Of a DNA stretch of 11,725 nt, positions 6,697 to 11,725 are shown piece after piece. The DNA comes from JBLHUT01 sp047629975 (GTDB taxonomy: Bacteria; Pseudomonadota; Alphaproteobacteria; Rhodobacterales; Rhodobacteraceae), in assembly GCA_047629975.1 (NCBI GenBank), contig JBLHUT010000090.1, forward strand, positions 1 to 11,725. The letters run 5' to 3'. A program made the position numbers and the translations under genes. The stretch's first letter is position 1. Each line of letters begins with the position of its first letter. The notes under the pieces are model-generated. The model was not told the DNA's origin. It saw only the letters and a list, made by a program, of their open reading frames with translations, and made no database searches.

Positions 6697-7917
6697 CTAG
6701 ACCCGAAAGAACAGCGCCTTCAAATAGCCGCTCTCGGCCAGTTGAGGCAACAAGGGGTGGTCAGGTCCGGCAAAACCGGTGTGCAGCAGTTGTCCGCGCC
6801 GACCGCCACGACCGATGCCACGTGCACAAGCGTTGCGAAACTTGGTCAGATCGGCCGCGTGCGAACACGAACACAAGACAAGCACACCGCCCGGGCTGAC
6901 CAATGGCGTAGCCAGACGCGCCACCCGTTCATAGGCGCGCAACCCTTTTTCGGCGCTTTGTTTGGTGGGGGCAAAAGCGGGCGGATCACAAATCACAAGG
7001 TCGAACTGCGCGCCCTCTTCGGCAAGTGCTTCCATCACAGTAAATGCATCGCCCTTGCGGGTCTCGAAGCGTTCTGCCGCGCCCATCCGCGCAGCTCCTC
7101 CCTCGGCCAGTTCAAGCGCCGGTGCCGAACCATCGACAGCAAGCGCACTGCTTGCGCCCGCAGCCAAAGCCGCCAGCCCGAAACCACCAACGTGGGAAAA
7201 AACGTCAAGCACGCGTGCGCCGCGTGCAAATTTCGCAGCAAAGGTATGATTCGCGCGCTGGTCCAGAAACAGGCCCGTCTTTTGACCGCCCAAAAGATCC
7301 GCCATGTAAGTCGCACCATTCATCGGCACCGCAATCGGCCCCTCGATCGCACCGATCAAGACCGATGTTTCCTCGTCAAGGCCCTCCAGTTTGCGACTGC
7401 GCCCGGTGGCGTTCTTTACGATCGTGCGCGCGCCCGTTACCTGCTGAACTGCTGCAAGAAGCGCCTCCATCTGCGCCTCGGCCCAAGCCGCGTTCGGCTG
7501 GATCACAACCGCATCCCCGAAGCGGTCGATGACGATGCCCGGCAGACCGTCGGCCTCGGCATGGATCAAACGGTAATACGGGGTGTCGTAAACCATATCG
7601 CGCAAGCGGGCCGCATGGCGCAAACGACCGGCAAACCAATCGGTGTCAATCACCGCATCGGGCGACTGGTCCAGAACGCGTGCGATAATCTTTGACAACG
7701 GGTTGACCGCAACCACACCCATCGGCGTGCGGTTGCTATCCTCCAGAACGGCCAGCGTTCCGGGGGCCATGGCTTTTGTGCGCCGGTCCACGACAAGCTC
7801 GTCAGAGTACACCCAAGGAAATCCGTGGCGCACGGCACGCGCATCGGCATTCGGACGCAAACGCACCACAGGGTAGGGCGTCATCGAGGACGGGGGGGGA
7901 ATGTTCAAGGTGTTCAT
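6697..7917 (-). CDS. Class I SAM-dependent rRNA methyltransferase, RlmI/RlmK-like (COG1092)
   Basis: A 406-residue protein. An N-terminal PUA-like region (about 13-95, VVRLRPNADARAVRHGFPWVY) is followed by the RlmI-type middle region (YYRLIHAEADGLPGIVIDRFGD). The SAM-binding domain has motif I near VLDVFSHVGGFGLAALAAG and motif IV FDLVICDPPAF. A later CSCSH segment matches the conserved cysteine region of the family. E. coli RlmI makes m5C1962 in 23S rRNA; the exact target here is not certain. I chose ATG 7917 because AGGGG (7923-7927, minus strand) lies 5 bases before it. The TTG at 7938 includes that ribosome binding site as coding sequence, and ATG 7884 has none, although it would give the canonical start MTPYPVVRL. 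A run of eight C residues lies between the two ATGs. Upstream, 46 bp away, is a small lipoprotein gene on the same strand. Confidence 0.92.
   Translation of the reverse strand: MNTLNIPPPSSMTPYPVVRLRPNADARAVRHGFPWVYSDELVVDRRTKAMAPGTLAVLEDSNRTPMGVVAVNPLSKIIARVLDQSPDAVIDTDWFAGRLRHAARLRDMVYDTPYYRLIHAEADGLPGIVIDRFGDAVVIQPNAAWAEAQMEALLAAVQQVTGARTIVKNATGRSRKLEGLDEETSVLIGAIEGPIAVPMNGATYMADLLGGQKTGLFLDQRANHTFAAKFARGARVLDVFSHVGGFGLAALAAGASSALAVDGSAPALELAEGGAARMGAAERFETRKGDAFTVMEALAEEGAQFDLVICDPPAFAPTKQSAEKGLRAYERVARLATPLVSPGGVLVLCSCSHAADLTKFRNACARGIGRGGRRGQLLHTGFAGPDHPLLPQLAESGYLKALFFRV
7892..7899 (-). repeat. C8 homopolymer tract in the methyltransferase N-terminus
   Basis: Eight consecutive G on the + strand, that is C8 on the coding strand, encoding the proline run IPPPSS between ATG 7917 and ATG 7884. 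A one-base change would put the upstream ATG out of frame and leave only the unsupported downstream ATG. It may be a slippage site or simply a proline-coding stretch. Confidence 0.85.
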
Positions 7918-7963
7918 CCCTTCCCCTACCCGTTTCAATCAGGGTGCGAAAGGCCTTGTACGG

Positions 7964-8101
7964 CTATCTCAGCAAACCCGTCGACCACAACACGGCAGGG
8001 TCGGTTGCCATTTGGCCCCGGGCCACAGGATCCGTCGTCTGACCACAGGCAGAAAGGGCAAAAACAAACAACAGGGATGCAAGAATTGAACAGTTTTTCA
8101 T
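7964..8101 (-). CDS. Small lipoprotein (45 residues)
   Basis: A short ORF from ATG 8101 to TAG 7964-7966. The peptide begins MKNCSILASLLFVFALSACG: two-residue basic start, hydrophobic core and a lipobox LSAC, so Cys19 should be lipidated. The mature part is only 27 residues (ending DPAVLWSTGLLR). A clear ribosome binding site, AAGGA at 8108-8112 on the minus strand, lies 6 bases before ATG. The upstream in-frame start at 8191 would add a non-signal, polar extension and hide the signal peptide, so it is rejected. No family is recognised; it is not entericidin-like by eye. It precedes the methyltransferase by 46 bp and may be its operon leader gene. The strong signal peptide and ribosome binding site are the evidence; function unknown. 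Confidence 0.72.
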   Translation of the reverse strand: MKNCSILASLLFVFALSACGQTTDPVARGQMATDPAVLWSTGLLR

Positions 8102-8170
8102 AATTTTTCCTTCGGGCGGTTCAGTCTGAGTGGTTTTGAAAATTGCGCGCACTTGCCGATCCCCTGACCG

Positions 8171-8199
8171 ATATTGCGATACCTCTACCACCGGAACAA
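8171..8199 (-). promoter_or_regulatory. Weak candidate promoter for the small lipoprotein gene
   Basis: On the minus strand TTGTTC (8194-8199) and CAATAT (8171-8176) are 17 bp apart, with three matches each to the sigma70 hexamers. The position, about 70 bp before the lipoprotein ATG, is plausible. This is by eye only and weak. Confidence 0.25.
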
Positions 8200-8255
8200 T
8201 TGGTGGCTGAGGCCGGTTTGCAAATCAGTTCCGGGTCCTCTCCGTTCTGGAGACG

Positions 8256-8316
8256 CAGTTTAACATTACACTCACGTCACTTAACAATTGGTTTATGATC
8301 TCGGGCCAGTTTAACA
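8256..8316. repeat. Direct repeat CAGTTTAACA, two copies
   Basis: The 10-bp sequence CAGTTTAACA occurs at 8256-8265 and again at 8307-8316, 51 bp apart, with a related TTAACA at 8281-8286 between them. The spacing is near five helical turns, which would put the copies on the same DNA face. They may be binding sites for an activator of edd or chance in an AT-rich stretch. Confidence 0.4.
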
Positions 8317-8383
8317 ACATAACACATAACCGCATAGCCCCCGTAGTTCAACCCGACACTGTGATTTCAACTCCACACCGTGG

Positions 8384-8413
8384 CTTGCATCGTTAGCGCT
8401 AACGACCTAGAGT
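8384..8413 (+). promoter_or_regulatory. Candidate edd promoter containing the operator
   Basis: TTGCAT (8384-8389) and TAGAGT (8408-8413) could be -35 and -10 hexamers with an 18-bp spacer. The -10 matches TATAAT at four positions; the -35 shares only TTG. The palindrome at 8391-8404 would lie in the spacer, a classical place for a repressor. The distance to ATG 8443 leaves a short leader of about 23 bases. Confidence 0.4.
8391..8404. promoter_or_regulatory. LacI/GalR-type operator palindrome upstream of edd
   Basis: CGTTAGCGCTAACG is a perfect 14-bp palindrome with a central CG pair, the form typical of operators of LacI/GalR family regulators. It ends 38 bp before the edd ATG. LacI-family repressors commonly control sugar and sugar-acid catabolism, which fits edd-eda. 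The regulator gene is not in the window. Its identity and effector are unknown; repression relieved by a sugar acid or pathway intermediate is an inference. Confidence 0.7.
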
Positions 8414-8442
8414 GGACCAAACCCCTAGACCCCGGAGTCACA

Positions 8443-10248
8443 ATGCCGACCAACGACACCCTGCACCGCGTCACCGATCGGATTATTGCAAGAAGCAAAA
8501 CAACCCGTAGCCTCTATCTTGAACGTATGGCGCGGGCAGCCGATGACGGACCACGCCGCGCGCATCTGACCTGTGGCAATCAGGCCCATGCCTATGCCGC
8601 CATGGACGCCGACAAGGACACGCTTGTTGCCGAGCACGCGGGCAATCTGGGGATCGTGACTGCGTACAACGACATGTTGAGCGCGCACCAGCCCTTTGCC
8701 ACCTATCCCGACAAGATCAAGGCCGCCGCCCGCGCGGTTGGCGGCACAGCACAGGTGGCCGGTGGCGTGCCGGCAATGTGCGACGGCGTAACCCAAGGTC
8801 AGGTCGGCATGGAGCTTAGCCTGTTTTCGCGCGACGTCATTGCGCTGGCGGCAGGTGTGGCGCTATCGCATAATACTTTCGATGCGGCGGTGTATCTTGG
8901 CGTGTGCGATAAGATTGTGCCGGGCCTGATTATTGCCGCGGCAACATTCGGATACCTTCCCAGCATCTTTTTGCCGGCAGGGCCCATGGTTTCGGGGCTG
9001 CCGAACGACGAAAAGTCAAAGATCCGGCAAGAGTTCGCCCAAGGGAAAATCGGGCGTGCCGAATTGATGGCAGCTGAAATGGCATCGTATCACGGGCCGG
9101 GAACCTGTACTTTTTACGGCACTGCCAATTCCAACCAGATGCTGATGGAATTCATGGGTCTGCACATGCCGGGGACCAGTTTTGTCAATCCCGGCACACC
9201 ACTGCGCGATGCGTTGACAGCGGCCGGGGCACAGCGGGCCCTGCAAATCACCGCGCTGGGCGACGATTATCGCCCGACGGCGCAAATCCTTGACGAGCGG
9301 ACGTTCGTGAATGGCATGGTCGGGCTGATGGCCACGGGCGGGTCCACCAATCTGGTCCTGCATTTGCCCGCGATGGCGCGCGCCGCCGGTGTGTTGCTTG
9401 ATCTTGAGGACTTCTCCGAATTATCAGAGGCAACGCCGCTTTTGGCAAAGGTTTACCCAAACGGGTTGGCCGATGTGAACCATTTCCACGCCGCAGGCGG
9501 TTTGGGCTATATGATTGGCGAATTGCTGGAGGCGGGCCTGTTGCACGACAACACGATGACTGTCGCCGGCGACGGGATCGGGCTTTACACACACGAACCA
9601 AAACTGATCGACGGCGTCCTGACGTGGGAAAAGGGCGCGGGCGAAACACAAAACGACCGCATCCTGCGTCCTGTATCGTCACCGTTTCAGGCCACCGGTG
9701 GGCTCAAGCAGCTGGCCGGTTCGTTAGGGCGCGGCGTTATGAAAGTGTCCGCCGTGGCCCCCGAGCGCCGCGTGATCGAAGCCAAGGCACGTGTTTTCAA
9801 CACTCAAGAGGCCGTAAAAGCCGCCTTTAGCGCCGGCGAATTTACCGAAGACACGATCGTGATCGTCCGTTTTCAGGGCCCCTCCGCCAACGGTATGCCC
9901 GAATTGCACGCCCTGACCCCGTGTTTGTCCGTGCTTCAGGATCGCGGGCTCAAGGTGGCGCTGGTGACGGACGGGCGGATGTCGGGAGCATCGGGCAAGG
10001 TCCCGTCCGCAATTCACGTCAGCCCCGAGGCCGCCAACGGTGGCCCGCTGGCACGGGTGATGGATGGCGATCTGGTGCGCGTCGATGCGGTGTCTGGCAC
10101 ACTGGATGTGTTGATGCCCGGTTTCGACGCCCGCCCCCTTGCGACGCCGGACCTGAGCGCCAACAGCCACGGGATCGGTCGCGAATTGTTCGAAACCTTC
10201 CGGCGCAATGTCGGCGCCTCGACTGACGGGGCCGCTGTCGTCGTTTAA
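8443..10248 (+). CDS. edd: Phosphogluconate dehydratase (Edd)
   Basis: Catalyses 6-phospho-D-gluconate to 2-keto-3-deoxy-6-phosphogluconate (KDPG) plus water in the cytoplasmic Entner-Doudoroff pathway. At 601 residues it has the usual Edd length. It belongs to the IlvD/Edd family. The expected iron-sulfur cysteines are present: Cys113 (PAMCDGVTQGQ), Cys155 (GVCDKIVPG) and Cys222 (GTCTFYGTANSNQM). The N-terminus VTDRIIARS and the C-terminal GRMSGASGKVPSAIHVSPEA are typical of Edd and, with eda next door, distinguish it from dihydroxyacid dehydratase. ATG 8443 is chosen because GGAG (8434-8437) lies 5 bases upstream and the family start follows. The in-frame GTG at 8380 would read through the operator palindrome and add 21 unrelated residues. 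eda begins 37 bp after the stop, so the two form an operon, probably controlled by the upstream LacI-type site. Confidence 0.96.
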   Translation: MPTNDTLHRVTDRIIARSKTTRSLYLERMARAADDGPRRAHLTCGNQAHAYAAMDADKDTLVAEHAGNLGIVTAYNDMLSAHQPFATYPDKIKAAARAVGGTAQVAGGVPAMCDGVTQGQVGMELSLFSRDVIALAAGVALSHNTFDAAVYLGVCDKIVPGLIIAAATFGYLPSIFLPAGPMVSGLPNDEKSKIRQEFAQGKIGRAELMAAEMASYHGPGTCTFYGTANSNQMLMEFMGLHMPGTSFVNPGTPLRDALTAAGAQRALQITALGDDYRPTAQILDERTFVNGMVGLMATGGSTNLVLHLPAMARAAGVLLDLEDFSELSEATPLLAKVYPNGLADVNHFHAAGGLGYMIGELLEAGLLHDNTMTVAGDGIGLYTHEPKLIDGVLTWEKGAGETQNDRILRPVSSPFQATGGLKQLAGSLGRGVMKVSAVAPERRVIEAKARVFNTQEAVKAAFSAGEFTEDTIVIVRFQGPSANGMPELHALTPCLSVLQDRGLKVALVTDGRMSGASGKVPSAIHVSPEAANGGPLARVMDGDLVRVDAVSGTLDVLMPGFDARPLATPDLSANSHGIGRELFETFRRNVGASTDGAAVVV

Positions 10249-10285
10249 GGTCACTTTTCATCGTTTTGCTTCAGGAATATCACAA

Positions 10286-10927
10286 ATGAACCCCTTTCAA
10301 GCCAGCATGAAATCCGCTGAAATCTGCGCCTTGGCACCGGTCATTCCGGTGCTTGTGATCCACGACGCAAGCACGGCACGCGCGCTGGCCGAAGCCTTGA
10401 TCAAGGGCGGGCTTCCGGCGTTGGAGGTGACATTGCGCACGCCACAGGCGCTGGATGCAATTCGCGAAATGGCGCAGGTCGAGGGGGGCGTGGTCGGCGC
10501 CGGCACGTTGCTCACCCCCGAGGACGTGGCTGCCGCCAAGGCCGCGGGTGCAAAATTCGGCGTCTCGCCCGGATCAAGCCCCCGTTTGCTTGCGTCTTGT
10601 GCGGATCTGGACATGCCGCTGCTGCCGGGTGTCGCCACCGCAACAGAGGCCATGGCATTGCTTGAACTCGGGTACACCGTGCAAAAGTTTTTTCCCGCCG
10701 AGGCAAACGGCGGGGTTCCGGCCCTCAAGGCTATCGGTGCACCGATCCCACAGGTGAAATTCTGCCCCACCGGCGGTGTCAGCCTTGCAAATGCGCCGTC
10801 TTACCTCGGGCTGTCAAACACGCTTTGCGTCGGGGGCAGCTGGGTCGCACCCGCAAATCTGGTGGCCGCCCGGGACTGGAGCGCAATTACCGAACTTGCG
10901 CGCGAGGCAAGCCAACTGGCGCGGTAA
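10286..10927 (+). CDS. eda: KDPG aldolase (Eda), bifunctional KDPG/KHG aldolase type
   Basis: Cleaves KDPG to pyruvate and glyceraldehyde 3-phosphate, the step after Edd; many relatives also act on 4-hydroxy-2-oxoglutarate. The length is 213 residues, as in E. coli. The catalytic glutamate is Glu47 in ALEVTLRTPQAL, and the Schiff-base lysine is Lys134 in VQKFFPAEANGG. The phosphate-binding loops VGAGTLLTPED and CPTGGVS and the closing GGSWVAP are all present, so it should be active. ATG 10286 is chosen with AGGA (10273-10276) 9 bases upstream. The earlier in-frame start at 10208 lies inside edd. ATG 10307 is possible but has no ribosome binding site. The stop is 9 bp from the end of the convergent small gene; no obvious terminator hairpin with a T-run separates them. 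Confidence 0.96.
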   Translation: MNPFQASMKSAEICALAPVIPVLVIHDASTARALAEALIKGGLPALEVTLRTPQALDAIREMAQVEGGVVGAGTLLTPEDVAAAKAAGAKFGVSPGSSPRLLASCADLDMPLLPGVATATEAMALLELGYTVQKFFPAEANGGVPALKAIGAPIPQVKFCPTGGVSLANAPSYLGLSNTLCVGGSWVAPANLVAARDWSAITELAREASQLAR

Positions 10928-10936
10928 CACGACCGG

Positions 10937-11206
10937 TCAGCTGGCAAATCGTGCCGCCCGTCCCCCGCGCCGACCGCGCGGGGCCTCTGGCAACAATCCC
11001 TCGTTCAGCACAAGCGTCATCGGGTGGTTTGGCCCATGAGCCGCATAACGTTCGATGAGCGTCTGGATCGAGCTGGCAGTGTCTGCATCGACAGGCACCG
11101 ATAACGCCCAATCCACAAAAATCGAGCGGCATTCCTCGATTGTGATGCCCTCGATATTGTAGCTCTCCATGATCAACCCTTTCGGGTCCAGTGCGTCACC
11201 CTTCAT
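10937..11206 (-). CDS. Small uncharacterised protein downstream of glnE
   Basis: An 89-residue acidic, soluble-looking protein with a basic, arginine-rich tail (RGRRGGRAARFAS). The body, ESYNIEGITIEECRSIFVDW followed by ALSVPVD and HGPNHPMTLVLNEGL, resembles small proteins that, to my recollection, occur in Rhodobacterales, but I know no named domain or function. The start ATG 11206 overlaps the glnE stop (ATGA, 11203-11206), so the genes are coupled. A second ATG at 11170, MESYNIEG, would shorten it by 12 residues; the first is kept because of the overlap. The context suggests a link to nitrogen regulation, but the overlap alone does not prove it. Confidence 0.72.
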   Translation of the reverse strand: MKGDALDPKGLIMESYNIEGITIEECRSIFVDWALSVPVDADTASSIQTLIERYAAHGPNHPMTLVLNEGLLPEAPRGRRGGRAARFAS

Positions 11207-11725
11207 GCGAGGTCTCCCTTTTCATTGCCGTCAACCTGATCTTTCGGTGGCACCATTGCAAGAGCTCCTGATATCAACCCGTCACAAAGGGCTGCATTTT
11301 TTGCAATCGTCGCCGCCAGGGTATCGACATCCGGCATCCCGGTGGCTTGGGCCAGCACCTTGCCCGCTCCCGTGCCGATCGACCCTTGCCGCAAGGGGCC
11401 TTCGACGGTCAACCGGCCAAGGCATTGCAGCTTGCGCAGCAACGTGTATTGCGCGGCAAGCACCTCGACGCTATCGCCCAGATCAACACAGGCGCGCAAT
11501 TGCGCATAAGTCGAGCGGTCTGTCCTTGCGTGCAAAAGGGCGCAGCTTTGGGCGAAAAGTTCGATGTCTTTCATGCGTCCGGGTCCGGGCTTTGGCTCCA
11601 ACGGGTCAGGGGCCGCTGCGGTCGCGGCAAGGCGCGAACGCATGTCCGCCACATCTGCCAGCGCGTTTTTGCGCAGCGGTCCGTTGGCGATCACATCGCA
11701 ACGCACGCGTTCAACATCGGCACAC
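11203..11725 (-). CDS. glnE: Glutamine synthetase adenylyltransferase, C-terminal end (5' part outside window)
   Basis: The frame is open to the right edge, so only the last about 173 residues are seen; the GTG at 11706 is internal. The order of motifs matches the C-terminal helical domain of GlnE that follows the second nucleotidyltransferase domain: VRCDVI, then DVADMRSRLA, then KPGPGRMKDIELFAQ, which corresponds to the family's usual GG-x-DIEF-Q segment, then AAQYTLLRKLQCLGRLT. One glycine of the usual GG pair is Arg here. GlnE adenylylates and deadenylylates glutamine synthetase in answer to PII signals, tuning ammonium assimilation. The end is more divergent than enteric GlnE, so a GlnE-related paralogue cannot be ruled out without the rest. 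The stop overlaps the next small gene. Confidence 0.78.
   Translation of the reverse strand, partial: CADVERVRCDVIANGPLRKNALADVADMRSRLAATAAAPDPLEPKPGPGRMKDIELFAQSCALLHARTDRSTYAQLRACVDLGDSVEVLAAQYTLLRKLQCLGRLTVEGPLRQGSIGTGAGKVLAQATGMPDVDTLAATIAKNAALCDGLISGALAMVPPKDQVDGNEKGDLA

Larger units (their letters stand above)
8102..8442. other. Divergent intergenic region between the small lipoprotein and edd
   Basis: A 341-bp stretch with no convincing gene, more AT-rich than its flanks in its centre (about 8255-8330). It must hold the promoters of the lipoprotein-methyltransferase-PIN group (leftward) and of edd-eda (rightward). It contains an operator-like palindrome (8391-8404), two copies of CAGTTTAACA, and an imperfect inverted repeat CCACC/GGTGG (8188-8206). 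A 33-codon ORF from ATG 8296 lacks a ribosome binding site and is not called. Confidence 0.7.

Noticed and set aside
6742..7695. 317-codon open frame on the plus strand
   Set aside because: Antisense to the methyltransferase gene, whose SAM and DPPAF motifs are clear; no recognisable domain.
8188..8206. CCACC...GGTGG inverted repeat as a terminator
   Set aside because: A 5-bp stem with a 9-base loop and no T-run; it is upstream rather than downstream of the flanking genes.
8380..8442. Upstream GTG start for edd
   Set aside because: It would translate the operator palindrome and add 21 residues not typical of Edd; ATG 8443 has GGAG at the right distance.
1..11725. CRISPR arrays, insertion sequences, prophage, tRNA or rRNA genes
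   Set aside because: No regularly spaced repeats, transposase or integrase motifs, or conserved RNA gene sequences were seen on either strand.

Overview
The window looks like chromosomal DNA of a marine alphaproteobacterium, probably Rhodobacterales (Roseobacter-type). The support is GC-rich coding sequence, an Entner-Doudoroff edd-eda pair, a DUF2927 lipoprotein, an RlmI-like methyltransferase followed by a PIN-domain gene, and a glnE 3' end followed by a small conserved ORF. This assignment rests on gene content and recalled family resemblance, not on a database search. I see no phage, insertion sequence, CRISPR array, tRNA or rRNA.

Left part, all on + (1-6159): the 3' end of a TPR-type sulfotransferase gene; a GNAT acetyltransferase translationally coupled (ATGA) to a DUF2927 lipoprotein; a 55-residue two-helix membrane protein; a CoxE-like VWA protein; a small single-pass membrane protein starting at a TTG inside the VWA stop; a DedA/VTT membrane protein overlapping it by ATGA; and an M48 zinc metalloprotease with a membrane anchor. 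Most of the products from 1600 to 6159 are predicted to be membrane or lipid anchored, so the run may be a loose envelope-maintenance cluster. That is inference.

Middle part, on - (8101-6151): a 45-residue lipoprotein gene with a clear ribosome binding site, an RlmI/RlmK-like rRNA methyltransferase, and a PIN-domain putative ribonuclease starting 3 bases after the methyltransferase stop. The PIN and M48 genes converge and overlap by 9 bp.

Right part: a 341-bp divergent intergenic region (8102-8442) holds a 14-bp perfect palindrome of LacI/GalR operator type, placed within a candidate edd promoter. It is followed on + by edd and eda, which together turn 6-phosphogluconate into pyruvate and glyceraldehyde 3-phosphate. 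Convergent to these, on -, are the 3' end of glnE (which runs off the right edge) and a small ORF coupled to it by ATGA overlap.

Overall this is mostly ordinary core and near-core genome. The points most worth a second look are the edd operator, the methyltransferase-PIN pairing, the C8 tract in the methyltransferase N-terminus, the VWA protein without a visible MoxR partner, and several small membrane proteins or lipoproteins of unknown role.
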